A stretch of DNA of 35,111 nt from Candidatus Bathyarchaeota archaeon (GTDB taxonomy: Archaea; Thermoproteota; Bathyarchaeia; Bathyarchaeales; DTEX01). Location: assembly GCA_003601835.1 (NCBI GenBank), contig PIYB01000008.1:1-35111 (forward strand), given 5' to 3'. A program made the position numbers and the translations under genes. Positions 23,393-32,499 of this stretch are shown one piece after another. The notes beneath the pieces are model-generated. The model ran no database searches and was not told the origin of the DNA. It saw nothing but the letters and a program-made list of their open reading frames with translations. Each line of letters starts with the position of its first letter. The stretch's first letter is position 1.

Positions 23393-24034
23393 CTAGAGGC
23401 CTTCTTGAACATCCGTTCCCAAAACTCTTCTAAGAACCTTGTAAACGCGAAGCGCCGCTTCACGGTCCACCATAAAGCCTGAAGTTGAACCAAGCAGACA
23501 GAAACCCGTTAAACCTCTTATCTCGGCGAGGCCAAGCAGAATTCCATGGGCACCGACGATTTTTCCGCCTCTATAAATGACCGCGCCGTTCTCGACGCAT
23601 TTCTGGGCTTCCTTTTTCGAGATTGCGGCTACATACACTTCGTGTGTTGGTTGAGGCGAAACGGCGCCAGCTATCGTTATCACCGATCTGCATCCAAGCT
23701 TCACAGCGTAGTCTAACACGTCGCTGCAGACCTCGTAGTGCGCCGGGATCTCCTCTAAGGCAGGTTGGCTGTCCCCTGTGAGAATTACGAGGTTGCGGCC
23801 TGTGGTTGAGGCGAAGAACTCGTATTTAGGCGGGCGGCAAATCCCTTTATTGTTAATAAACACGTAGTCAGGGAACGTGGGTGAATATAGCTCCGCGAAG
23901 AGGCTTGCACGTGAAAACTCGATCAGAAGCCTTGAAACGATCTTGCCTATGTTTCCGATGCCAGGTAGCCCTATGACGAGAACGGGGTCTTTAAGCTCAG
24001 GACGAAAGATTTCACGGATCTGTGTGTTCTTCAT
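23393..24034 (-). CDS. PAC2-family protein (proteasome assembly chaperone family)
   Basis: 213 aa. The start LVIGLPGIGNIGKIVSRLLI is the PAC2/COG2047 signature. It continues with VILTGDSQP, then SVITIAGAVSP, GANGxLLG-like GAHGILLGLAEIRG and FCLLGSTSGFMVD. Archaeal members are conserved but their function is not settled; the eukaryotic relative PSMG2 assists proteasome assembly. ATG at 24034 is preceded by a minus-strand TATA (CATATAAA near 24090). It is divergent from the GAF protein. Confidence 0.85.
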   Translation of the reverse strand: MKNTQIREIFRPELKDPVLVIGLPGIGNIGKIVSRLLIEFSRASLFAELYSPTFPDYVFINNKGICRPPKYEFFASTTGRNLVILTGDSQPALEEIPAHYEVCSDVLDYAVKLGCRSVITIAGAVSPQPTHEVYVAAISKKEAQKCVENGAVIYRGGKIVGAHGILLGLAEIRGLTGFCLLGSTSGFMVDREAALRVYKVLRRVLGTDVQEGL

Positions 24035-24157
24035 CAGGATAACCCTTTGCTGAAAGATCTGTAGTAGTCTGTATGGGCTCTTCGTTTATATGCAAATGCT
24101 GAACGTTTAATAAGCATTCCTTCACGGACCATATGTGAACGCGGTGAAACAGTCTTG
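24035..24157. promoter_or_regulatory. Divergent promoter region, PAC2 protein / GAF protein
   Basis: GTTTATATGC near 24085-24094 reads as CATATAAAC on the minus strand (for the PAC2 gene), and TTTAATAAG near 24108 suits the plus-strand GAF gene. GGTGA lies 11 bases before the ATG at 24158. Confidence 0.45.
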
Positions 24158-24622
24158 ATGAAGGGTGAACTCAAATCGAAATTCTACGAAGAATGCCTAA
24201 AGGAAATAGCGTGCAAGGCTGAAGGCAAAACGGTTCTGGAAAAGATGAAGATTGTATGCACGGTTTTGAAGAAGCACCTTCCATACTATTTCTGGGTCGG
24301 CTTCTATTTCCCTAAAGAAGACCGTCTGGAGCTCGGTCCATCAAAAGGTCCGCCTGCATGCGCCCAAATACCCTATTCCGGCGTCTGCGGGAAGGCTGCG
24401 AAAACAGAGAGACCGGTTGTTGTGCCTGATGTCAACAAGTTTCCAAGACATGTTGTCTGTGACCCCCGGTCGAAGTCGGAGATCGCTTTACCCGTTTTCA
24501 ACTGGACAGGCAGCCTCATAGCGGTCTTCGATGTTGACAGTGAAGAGCTTGGGAGCTTTGATGACACGGACCGAAAATGGCTTGAAAGAATTCTCAGGGA
24601 AACTTTTTCAGTAAAAACCTGA
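24158..24622 (+). CDS. GAF-domain protein, free methionine-(R)-sulfoxide reductase-like
   Basis: 154 aa, one GAF domain. The sequence follows fRMsr: YYFWVGFYF, LELGPSKGPPACAQI, SGVCGKAA, VVPDVNKFPRHVVCDPRSKSEI and LIAVFDVDS. The three Cys of the E. coli-type active site (in PACAQI, GVCGKA and HVVCDP) are all present, which supports a real reductase rather than a sensory GAF domain. It would repair oxidised free methionine using thioredoxin; a CPWC thioredoxin is encoded at 33252. The track starts at TTG; ATG one codon later is more likely. Confidence 0.8.
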   Translation: MKGELKSKFYEECLKEIACKAEGKTVLEKMKIVCTVLKKHLPYYFWVGFYFPKEDRLELGPSKGPPACAQIPYSGVCGKAAKTERPVVVPDVNKFPRHVVCDPRSKSEIALPVFNWTGSLIAVFDVDSEELGSFDDTDRKWLERILRETFSVKT

Positions 24623-24697
24623 CATCTGAAGAGAAAGGCTTTCAACGAGCGCTGTTGTCTGATTGTTCCAGCTCCCCACTTGAACCCGCATTTTTGT

Positions 24698-26035
24698 TTA
24701 GAGGAAATCTGCAAGCCTCTTTTGTCTAGACCTTTTCGTGTTTTCTTCAGCCTGTTTGTTCTGAACAATTTTCAACTTTTCATCCGTTTTCTGTTTCTCT
24801 TCATCCGCAGGTTCTTCGAATATCTCGATCCGCCCGTAAACTCCATCGTATCCCGGTATAACCCTGATGTTTTCCGTTCGAACCCGGATTATGGCTTCAG
24901 CGATCTTCGGGTCAACTGTCTCCGCCATGTCGCTGAAAGACGCCTCTGTGAGAACCGTGAACTCGTCGCCGAACCTCGAGATGAGACGGTTATAGATTCT
25001 CCAAACTTTCTGTACACCCGGGTAAGTTGCACCCAGCAAGACTTGGATAACCTCGCTGAGTGGAAGAAGACGGACGAAGCCGGGGACGCCCGCAGGCTTG
25101 AATCCTGTTGGACGGTCAGCAAGCTCATCCACACGCTGTTCAACGCCTTTCGTAAGTTTCCTGCGGCAGACAGGGCAAATACCTCCGAATTTTATGGCTT
25201 CTTCAGGCGGAAGCGAAACGTTGCAGTTCCGATGTCCCGTCCAATGATATTTTCCGTAGTCCGGATATGTTTCCACCGTGAAAGGAAAACGTTGAGGATC
25301 CTTGCTTCGGATGGCATCAACAACAGCGGCGTAACTCATCTCCTTCAGCTCGAACACGTTGGCCTCTCGTCCTATTCGCCAAGGCCAACTTGAATGCGAA
25401 TCACTGTTCGAAACGAGTGTGAACCGGTCTAAAGCACTTAGGCGCCAGTTCATAGCTGGATCAGAGGAAAGCCCCGTTTCAACGGCGAAGATGTGCCTTG
25501 TCATGTCTTGATAGCAGTCTTCGATACGATCAAACCCGCTGAACGCGCCGAAAAGACTGAACCAAGGGGTCCAGATGTGCGCAGGAATCACAACGTTGCC
25601 AGCAGAGACTTCCATAATCTCCTCAACCAGCGCAGCTGCATTCATGTCTAAGGCGGGTCTGCCGTCAACCTCAAGCGCGCCGTAATGGGCTAACCGGTCG
25701 TTTATCTGTGCAGCCGTCTCGAGGCTTGGGGTTAAGATAAGGTGATGAATCTTCTTGGTTTTTCCTTCGAAGGTGAATATGGTCCCAACTTCGCCGGTGA
25801 CCATGAATTTCAGAGGTGACCTTGCTGCTTTAACGGGCTTGTATAGTCCCGTGTTCTGTTCTTCAACAAGTTTCTCCTTTAGCTCTTTGAACCATTGTGG
25901 ATGGGTGAAATCTCCGGTTCCAACGAGGTTCAATCCTTTGACCGGCGCGAAACGTGTAATTTCGTCTATATCCATCCGTGTGCTCGTCGCTCGGCTATAT
26001 TTGCTGTGAATGTGAAGGTCTGCTATCACCCGCAT
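24698..26035 (-). CDS. endQ: Endonuclease Q (PHP-family DNA repair endonuclease)
   Basis: 445 aa. PHP metal motifs in order: DLHIHSKYSRATS (residues 6-18), VGTGDFTHP, TGEVGTIF, VIPAHIWTPWFS and SNSDSHSSWPWRIG. A zinc-finger part has RNCNVSL with CPVCRRKL about 19 residues on. EndoQ cuts 5' of deaminated bases (hypoxanthine, uracil) and abasic sites. The last residues QKRLADFL match the PCNA-interacting peptide QxxLxxF(L/F), so it should be held on the sliding clamp. ATG at 26035; TATA candidates are CAAAATAAGG near 26075 and GTATATGC near 26096. The VTT gene is 94 bp upstream on the same strand. Confidence 0.85.
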   Translation of the reverse strand: MRVIADLHIHSKYSRATSTRMDIDEITRFAPVKGLNLVGTGDFTHPQWFKELKEKLVEEQNTGLYKPVKAARSPLKFMVTGEVGTIFTFEGKTKKIHHLILTPSLETAAQINDRLAHYGALEVDGRPALDMNAAALVEEIMEVSAGNVVIPAHIWTPWFSLFGAFSGFDRIEDCYQDMTRHIFAVETGLSSDPAMNWRLSALDRFTLVSNSDSHSSWPWRIGREANVFELKEMSYAAVVDAIRSKDPQRFPFTVETYPDYGKYHWTGHRNCNVSLPPEEAIKFGGICPVCRRKLTKGVEQRVDELADRPTGFKPAGVPGFVRLLPLSEVIQVLLGATYPGVQKVWRIYNRLISRFGDEFTVLTEASFSDMAETVDPKIAEAIIRVRTENIRVIPGYDGVYGRIEIFEEPADEEKQKTDEKLKIVQNKQAEENTKRSRQKRLADFL

Positions 26036-26129
26036 CTCGACGCATCCATAATCTTGCAGACAAACTTGTTCCTTATTTTGTCGTCAACAGGCATATACGG
26101 GTTTCTGAAAGACGTAAGATTCGTGCTGC

Positions 26130-26789
26130 TTACTTTTGTTTTGCGGTTTCATCGTTCTTGTCTTCGAGCGGGAAGAATTTTTCCCAGTCAATTTTGAACA
26201 TAGCCACAATTATGATAACAAGGAGAACCAGAGAAGCTATGGTGGTTAAAGGTCCACCTTCTCCGCCTAGAAGGGTTTCGATTATGTCGATGGACAGACT
26301 TCCACCGTAAGCCAGTACGAAGCACATCAACATTTTCCCCAACAAGCAAGGCAGAAAAGCCTTGAGGAAACTGTACCGCATTATGCCCAGCGGAATAAAG
26401 AGAAGATCATCAGGAAGAGGTGTCAAGGCGAAAACAAAGATAGCTACCGCACCGTAGCGGTCGAAGATTCTGAGGATGAAATTCGCCTTTTTCCGCTGTT
26501 CTTCGCTTATTATGGTTCTGCCGTAGTACCCTAGGAAATAGCCGAATAGTTCCCCTATAGCTGAGCCTATTCCTCCAGACAGTGCGATAAGGAAAGGGTT
26601 CAGGATGCCGAGGGAGCCTAGGTAAAAGATGATGACTGTGTACGGTACGGGCAGGATTATTGAAGATGTCCCTATGAAACTAACAAAAAAAATTCCAGGG
26701 TAACCGTACTGTAACGCAACAGATTTCAGCCACTCATCGAACTGTTGCAGCCACTCCCAGCTTTGCTGCACATTAAAGTCAAACGGCAA
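26130..26789 (-). CDS. VTT/DedA-family (SNARE-associated) membrane protein
   Basis: 219 aa integral membrane protein. Hydrophobic segments lie at about 30-60, 65-90, 112-135, 140-160 and 172-195, with YGYPGIFFVSFIGTSSIILPVP and a Gly-rich re-entrant GGIGSAIGELFGYFLGYYGR, both typical of VTT proteins. A second half motif reads FALTPLPDDLLFIPLGIMR. Relatives act as lipid scramblases or in proton-linked transport. The C-terminal tail is charged and cytoplasmic (EDKNDETAKQK). The TTG start at 26789 has GGAG 11 bases before; GTG at codon 7 is possible. Confidence 0.85.
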   Translation of the reverse strand: MPFDFNVQQSWEWLQQFDEWLKSVALQYGYPGIFFVSFIGTSSIILPVPYTVIIFYLGSLGILNPFLIALSGGIGSAIGELFGYFLGYYGRTIISEEQRKKANFILRIFDRYGAVAIFVFALTPLPDDLLFIPLGIMRYSFLKAFLPCLLGKMLMCFVLAYGGSLSIDIIETLLGGEGGPLTTIASLVLLVIIIVAMFKIDWEKFFPLEDKNDETAKQK

Positions 26790-26926
26790 CCCTAAGCCTT
26801 CTCCAATAACTCTGTAACATCCCTTGTTTTCATTCAGGAATCTTAAAAACCTATCTAGGCGGCATCACGGCATCATAAAGAAGCCTTAAATCTGAAGGTG
26901 CGTACTATTAGTCGGTTTTGAAGGGT
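26790..26926. promoter_or_regulatory. Divergent promoter region, VTT protein / polB
   Basis: CTTAAATC near 26885 is a likely TATA box about 40 bases before the polB ATG, with GAAGGG next to the start. TTTTTAAGAT near 26850 on the minus strand may serve the VTT gene. Confidence 0.4.
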
Positions 26927-29644
26927 ATGGCGCTAATACTGTTAGATGAGTACTTGCCGAAACCTAACGAAGAGAAACAAACGAGTAAAGAGGAGAACCC
27001 ATCCAGCCCCGAGTCTCAGCTGCATCAACAGAAAGCGCCATCGGAAAAAAACAAGAGCGAAAAGAACAAGCAGAACCCCGTGGACGACCTCGTTCCCTTA
27101 AACCTTCCACCGTCCTACTTTGTTTCAGCCACCTACGACGGAGAAACTAGGAAAGCCTGCATTAAGCTATACGAACCTGTTTCACAACGCATCTACCTGT
27201 GGTATGACACAAGAGGACACAAGCCCTACTGCTACACTAATATTCCACCCGAGGAACTGGAAAAAATTGACCGTTTAATGAACCATCCCGGCTTCGACCA
27301 TTTCGAAACTGAGGAAAAATACGACGCCCTTCGCGACCAGAAGATCACCGTGACAAAAATCGTCGCAAAAGACCCGTTAGCGATCGGAGGCCGCCCAGCC
27401 GGCTGCATCAGGGACATAATTCCCCAAGAGTACCCGAAAATCTTTGGCACAAAAAAGGAACCGAAGGTTTGGGAGGCAGCAATCAAGTATTATCAGTGCT
27501 ACATCAACGATGAGAAACTGTCTCCAGGCATGATCTACCGGATTGAAAACGGGGAACTCATACCTGTCGTCAACGAAGAAGCAGAAGAAGCGGTCAAACG
27601 TATTCTTGAGTCCAGCTTCAAGGATGAACCTGAGGACCTTGTGCCCTACTTGGAGTCGTGGACCCGGCTTCTCGAGTATCCGGCGCCGGAGATGAAAAGG
27701 GTGGCTCTTGACATCGAGGTGTTCTCACCCGTCGCCACGAGGGTTCCTGACGCTGAAGAGGCACCGTACCCGGTTACCTGTGTGTCTCTGGTTGGTTCCG
27801 ACGGGAAAAAACAGGTTCTCTTATTGAAGAGAAAGGAAAAAACGGGTGAAAAGACCGATCTGGGGCTGCCGCCGGATGTTAAGGTTGAATTTTATGATTC
27901 TGAACGTGACCTTCTTTCCGCCGTGTTTAAGGCTTTAGACGAATATCCTTTCGTTATAACCTTTAATGGGGACGATTTTGACCTTCGCTATCTTTTTCAC
28001 AGAGCCCAAACGAAAGGATTCAGAAGAGAAGAGATTCCCATAGACCCTGGGAGAAGAGTTTACCTTCTTAAGCGTGGAATCCACATAGATCTTTACAGGT
28101 TCTTCTTCAACAGATCCATCCAGATATATGCGTTCGCTCAGAAATACCGCAACGTAACCTTGGATGAGGTAACCCGAGCTATTCTAGGAAAAGCGAAGGT
28201 TGAACTGTTCAAACCGATCTCAGAGCTCTCATATTCAGAGCTAGCGGAATACTGTCTGAACGACGCAGAGATCACTTTGGACCTGACAACGTACAACGAT
28301 GACCTTGTGATGAAGCTCATCCTAGTCTTATCTCGAATAAGCCGGATGCCCATGGAGGATGTAAGCCGGCAAGGAGTGTCCCGGTGGATACGGAGCTTCA
28401 TGCAATACGAGCACCGTAGAAGAGGCATGTTGATCCCGAACAGAGACGACATCATCGCTGCTAAAGGCATGACCACCACGAAGGCCATAATCAAAGGAAA
28501 GAAGTACAAAGGTGCCATCGTCGTGGAGCCTGTGCCCGGAGTGCACTTCAACGTTGCTGTGATGGATTTCCAAAGCCTGTACCCGTCAATCATCAAGGTT
28601 CACAACTTAGGCTATCAATCAGTTAACTGCCCGCATGAAGAATGCAAATCAAACAAGGTTCCGGGGACACCTCACTGGGTGTGCACGAAACAGAGGGCTC
28701 TGGAAAGCGCGCTCATCGGTTCTCTTCGAGACTTGAGGGTTAAATGGTACAAGCCGAAGGCTAAAGACAAGTCGCTTCCAGAAGAACAGCGGAACTGGTA
28801 CAGCGTGACCCAGAGCGCTTTGAAGGTCATTCTTAACGCGTCTTACGGAGTGTTCGGGGCTGAAACCTTCGACCTTTACTGTCCCCCTGTAGCGGAGGCG
28901 ACAGCAGCCATTGGAAGAGACATCATAACGCACACCATTGAGTACGCCAAGAAACTTGGAATTGAGGTTCTATACGGGGACACAGACAGCCTGTTTCTGA
29001 AAAACCCGTCGCCGGAACAGATTAAGGCATTAGCGGACTGGTCTGAAAAGAACTTGGACATGGGGCTGGAAGTGGACAAGGCATACCGTTACGCCGTTTT
29101 GAGTTCTAGGAAGAAGAATTATCTCGGGGTCTTTGAGGACGGAAGCGTAGATGTCAAAGGCTTAACAGGAAAGAAAAGGCACATTCCAAGGCTGATCAAG
29201 CGGTACTTCGATGAGATGCAGAGCAGGCTTGCTCAGGTTAAAACCCCAGCGGACTTCGAGGCTGCTAAAAGGGACATTGAGGGAATCATCCGGGAATGCT
29301 ATAACATAATCAAACGGCGCGAATGGAAGGACCTTAACGACCTAGCTTTCGAGGTTGTGCTGGGCAAGCTACCTAGGTATTATACCAAGACGACTCCTCA
29401 ACACGTGAAGGCAGCCCGCCAACTCAAAGACCACGGAGTTGAAATAAAGGCAGGAGACCTCATAAGATTCGTAAAGGTCACCCGGGAACCCCATGTTAAG
29501 CCTGTTGAACTTGCATCAAACCATGAGATTGACACCGACAAGTACATTGCGTACCTACGGTCAACCTTCGACCAGATCCTTGACGCACTCGGGTTGGAAT
29601 TCGACAAAATCATAGGGTTAACAAGACTAGAACAGTTCATGTAA
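26927..29644 (+). CDS. polB: Family B DNA polymerase with 3'-5' exonuclease (replicative)
   Basis: 905 aa from ATG 26927 (MALILLDEYLPKP; the track's TTG is three codons earlier). Exonuclease motifs: Exo I DIEVF near 262, Exo II FNGDDFD, Exo III YCLNDAE, all with their carboxylates. Polymerase motifs: A DFQSLYPSI near 546, B KVILNASYGVFG, C YGDTDS near 683 and KKNYLG, so it is active and proofreading. Residues 10-55 are a low-complexity charged linker (SEKNKSEKNKQN). A zinc-ribbon-like insertion NCPHEECKSNKVPGTPHWVC follows motif A. The tail LTRLEQFM resembles a PCNA-interacting peptide without the Gln. It resembles crenarchaeal-type PolB. Confidence 0.93.
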   Translation: MALILLDEYLPKPNEEKQTSKEENPSSPESQLHQQKAPSEKNKSEKNKQNPVDDLVPLNLPPSYFVSATYDGETRKACIKLYEPVSQRIYLWYDTRGHKPYCYTNIPPEELEKIDRLMNHPGFDHFETEEKYDALRDQKITVTKIVAKDPLAIGGRPAGCIRDIIPQEYPKIFGTKKEPKVWEAAIKYYQCYINDEKLSPGMIYRIENGELIPVVNEEAEEAVKRILESSFKDEPEDLVPYLESWTRLLEYPAPEMKRVALDIEVFSPVATRVPDAEEAPYPVTCVSLVGSDGKKQVLLLKRKEKTGEKTDLGLPPDVKVEFYDSERDLLSAVFKALDEYPFVITFNGDDFDLRYLFHRAQTKGFRREEIPIDPGRRVYLLKRGIHIDLYRFFFNRSIQIYAFAQKYRNVTLDEVTRAILGKAKVELFKPISELSYSELAEYCLNDAEITLDLTTYNDDLVMKLILVLSRISRMPMEDVSRQGVSRWIRSFMQYEHRRRGMLIPNRDDIIAAKGMTTTKAIIKGKKYKGAIVVEPVPGVHFNVAVMDFQSLYPSIIKVHNLGYQSVNCPHEECKSNKVPGTPHWVCTKQRALESALIGSLRDLRVKWYKPKAKDKSLPEEQRNWYSVTQSALKVILNASYGVFGAETFDLYCPPVAEATAAIGRDIITHTIEYAKKLGIEVLYGDTDSLFLKNPSPEQIKALADWSEKNLDMGLEVDKAYRYAVLSSRKKNYLGVFEDGSVDVKGLTGKKRHIPRLIKRYFDEMQSRLAQVKTPADFEAAKRDIEGIIRECYNIIKRREWKDLNDLAFEVVLGKLPRYYTKTTPQHVKAARQLKDHGVEIKAGDLIRFVKVTREPHVKPVELASNHEIDTDKYIAYLRSTFDQILDALGLEFDKIIGLTRLEQFM

Positions 29645-29899
29645 AATATCGTTCCTTTTATATACAGGCAGCGCCAAGTGAAATCACTGTTCCACAAGGG
29701 GGAAGGATATGTGCAAATCGCCAATCCCGTGAATCAATCATCGAACTGACGCATCTGAATCCTTTTGACTGTTTTCCAGACGATCGTCCACGTGTGCCTG
29801 ACGATTCATGAGAAAAAGTGACGTATTCTATTCGAAACGAGAAAAACGTAAAATAGGCTTGTACCAGAATGAGCCCTAGGGAAAGGAGATGCTGCAGTC
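29645..29899 (+). promoter_or_regulatory. Intergenic region with two TATA-like boxes
   Basis: 255 bases. GTAAAATAG at 29848-29856 is the likely TATA box of the ceramidase-like gene; GGAGATG follows 10 bases before its ATG. A stronger box, TTTTATATA at 29656-29664, lies right after polB and points to a start near 29688, over 200 bases before any gene. Between them is only a seven-codon ORF after GGGGGAAGG. It could drive a small RNA or a long leader. Confidence 0.45.
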
Positions 29900-31210
29900 A
29901 TGATGAAGATGGGCATGTCGTGTGTTGATATTACGCCGCCCATAGGAATCGCAATGGATGGTTTTGCTGCTCGTGAACCTTCTTCTCTCGGCGTTCATGA
30001 CAGGCTGAAAGCAACATCACTGGTCATCGTTGACGGAGAAAACACTGCAGCCGTTCTTTCCTGCGACCTGTGCGACATGGACGTTTCGCTCGTAAGCGAG
30101 GTCAGACAAGAGATATCTGCAAGAACCGGCATCCCTGGAAAACACGTGGCTGTCGCCTGCACTCACACTCATTACGGACCTGCTGTTAGCGAATACAATA
30201 CTTTTTACAAACCTTCCTCCGCCGTCACAGCGTACCGGGCTGCCTTGAAGTTTTATCTGGCTGGAGCCGTTGAGGAAGCAGCGGCAAACATGCGAGAGGT
30301 AACAATAGGCGTAGGATGGGGCACATCAAACATCGGAGTCAACCGGCGGCAGATACAGGCGGACGGCACAATCATTCTGGGACAGAACCCAGAGAAGCCT
30401 ATAGACCGTCAGGTTGGAATCCTAAAGATTCAGACTTCAGACCAGCCCGGTTCAGCTTGCATAGTTAACTTTGCGTGTCATCCTGTTTCTCAAACATGGC
30501 GGATGCGTTTCATATCAGCTGACTACCCCGGTAAGGCGCGTGAAGTCGTGGAAACCCTGACAGGTGCGCACTACATGTTTTTGCAGGGAGCCTGCGGCAA
30601 CATAAACCCGGTTTGGATTAACTACTCCTATGAGCCTGCGAGAAAACTTGGGACACAGCTAGGCTGCGAAATAGTCAAGGTTTGGGAAGACATCAACCCG
30701 GTTTCTGACGGTTCTCTAGCTGTAGCTTCAGAAACCATAAAGATTCCTCGCTACAACTACGGTTCAAAAGAGAACGCCGTAAAGATTCTAGCAAGCCTCG
30801 AAAAGGAAATCGAAAAACTAAAAAAGAAAGGCGCAGCGGAAGGCTTAATCAACTGGACGAATCTTAGACGCAAACGCGTAACCCAAGCATTAGAAAGCTG
30901 GAACACAGGCAAGCCCTTGCCGACCGTGGAGGCGGAGATTCAAGCATGGAAGCTGGGGGACCTCGGCATCGTTTTCGTCCCCGGTGAATTATTCAACGAG
31001 ATCGGCGTTTACGTGAAGCAGCATTCACCGTTCGCTGACACATTCTTCGTTGGGTACGCTAACGGCAACGTAGGATACGTGCCAACCCGCGAGGCTTATG
31101 CAGAAGGCGGCTACGAGGTGAATGCTGCATGCCAAGTCAGCCCAGAGGCTGAAGAATTGATCACCAAGAAATGTTTAGAACTGCTTGAAACGCTACATAA
31201 GAAGCCATAG
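29900..31210 (+). CDS. Neutral/alkaline ceramidase-like hydrolase
   Basis: 436 aa. The N-terminal VDITPPIGIAMDGF is the PF04734 signature. VACTHTHYGP and IVNFACHPVSQ hold zinc-binding His residues. FLQGACGNINPV takes the place of the family's NxGDVSPN nucleophile segment, with Ser not at the usual position. FVPGELFNEIG and VGYANGNVGYVPT follow. The protein has no signal peptide, so it is cytoplasmic and unlikely to split lipids; related bacterial and archaeal members are found with sugar-metabolism genes. It lies 30 bp before a DegT aminotransferase on the same strand, probably one operon. Confidence 0.8.
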   Translation: MMKMGMSCVDITPPIGIAMDGFAAREPSSLGVHDRLKATSLVIVDGENTAAVLSCDLCDMDVSLVSEVRQEISARTGIPGKHVAVACTHTHYGPAVSEYNTFYKPSSAVTAYRAALKFYLAGAVEEAAANMREVTIGVGWGTSNIGVNRRQIQADGTIILGQNPEKPIDRQVGILKIQTSDQPGSACIVNFACHPVSQTWRMRFISADYPGKAREVVETLTGAHYMFLQGACGNINPVWINYSYEPARKLGTQLGCEIVKVWEDINPVSDGSLAVASETIKIPRYNYGSKENAVKILASLEKEIEKLKKKGAAEGLINWTNLRRKRVTQALESWNTGKPLPTVEAEIQAWKLGDLGIVFVPGELFNEIGVYVKQHSPFADTFFVGYANGNVGYVPTREAYAEGGYEVNAACQVSPEAEELITKKCLELLETLHKKP

Positions 31211-31240
31211 CAACCTTCAATTGAAAAAAAGGGATGAACA

Positions 31241-32466
31241 TTGAGCAAACTGGCTGTTAAAGGCGGCAAACCAGTGCGAACCAAACCTTATCCGAAATGG
31301 CCGATCTTCGACGAAAGAGAACTTGAAGCCCTCAAGGAAGTCTTATACAGCGGGGTTTGGGGCATCGGCGGGACAAAAAAGAAAGAGTTCGAAGAGAAGT
31401 TCGCTGCCTATCAAGATGCCAGATACGGCGTGGCTGTAACTAATGGCACTGCAGCTCTTGAAGTCGCGTTTAGAGCCACAGGCATCGGCATGGGAGATGA
31501 GGTTGTTATGCCTGCGTATATGTTTATGGCAACGGCATCCGCAGTTCTTTACGTGGGCACATTACCTGTTTTTGTTGACATAGACCCTGAAACCTTCACC
31601 ATAGACCCGGAAAAGATTGAAGACGCTATAACGGATAAGACGAAAGCTATTGTCCCGGTTCACATAGGCGGCTGCCCCGTTGACATGGATTCTATTCTCC
31701 GAACAGCAGAGAAACATGACCTTTTCATTGTGGAGGATGCTTGTCAAGCTTGGGGAACTGAATGGCGCGGCAGAAAGGTTGGAGCCTTAGGCGACATGGG
31801 AACCTTCAGTTTTCAGTCAAGTAAAAACATCACATCCGGTGAAGGCGGCATGGTCGTCACCAACGATAGAAAGCTCTACGAGCTTTGCTGGTCCTACCAT
31901 AATTGTGGACGAACCGTAGAAGGCGCCTGGTACCAGCATGACCTGTTAGGCACTAACTTGAGAATGACCGAGTTTCAAGCCGCAATACTGCTGGTTCAGC
32001 TAACTAGGTTAGAAGAAGAGACGAAAAGAAGAAACGAAAATGCCCGTTACCTTTCAAAGCGGCTGTCAGAGATCAACGGGGTTGAACCGTTGAAGAAAGA
32101 CCCAAGAGTAACCCGCCACGCTTATCATCTGTACATTTTCAAGTACGACGCTGAACAGTTCCGGGGTTTGCCTAAAGACCGGTTTGTTCAGGCGCTGCGG
32201 GCTGAGGGAATCCCATACAGTGGAGGATATAAGCCGCTTTACAAGGAAAAGTTCATGCTCAACCTTGTTAACACAGGTTCTTGGTTAGAGAATACGGAGA
32301 AAAGACGGATTACAGCCGCGTGATGCTTCCTGTCACAGAAAAAATGTGCTATGATGAAGCCGTTTGGTTCTATCAGTACATGTTGCTGGGGACAAAGGAA
32401 GATATGGACGACATTGTGGACGCTATTGTAAAGATTCAGGAACACGCGGATGAAATAGCATCTTAA
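31241..32466 (+). CDS. DegT/DnrJ/EryC1/StrS aminotransferase, frameshifted near the C-terminus
   Basis: PLP-dependent sugar aminotransferase. Features: GVAVTNGTAALEVAF near 64, VMPAYMFMATASAV, VEDACQAWG (Asp for the pyridine N) and SFQSSKNITSGEGG with the PLP-binding Lys near 190. The track ORF stops at 32323 in a wrong tail (WLENTEKRRITAA). The plus-one frame from 32278 reads FLVREYGEKTDYSRV, then LPVTEKMCYDEAVWFYQYML and ends at 32466, the normal C-terminus. One T appears to be lost from the TT at 32278. The corrected length is about 408 aa. TTG start. It may make an amino sugar with the Gfo/Idh enzymes. Confidence 0.85.
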
Positions 32467-32499
32467 ATCATCCCTACAGGTTCAAACATCCCAGTTACA

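Noticed and set aside
24680-25393. 237-aa plus-strand ORF
   Set aside because: It is antisense to endonuclease Q, whose motifs are complete; the ORF has no recognisable domain.
29700-29820. C/D-box sRNA in the polB-ceramidase gap
   Set aside because: CTGA boxes exist, but no matching RTGATGA box stands at a suitable distance.
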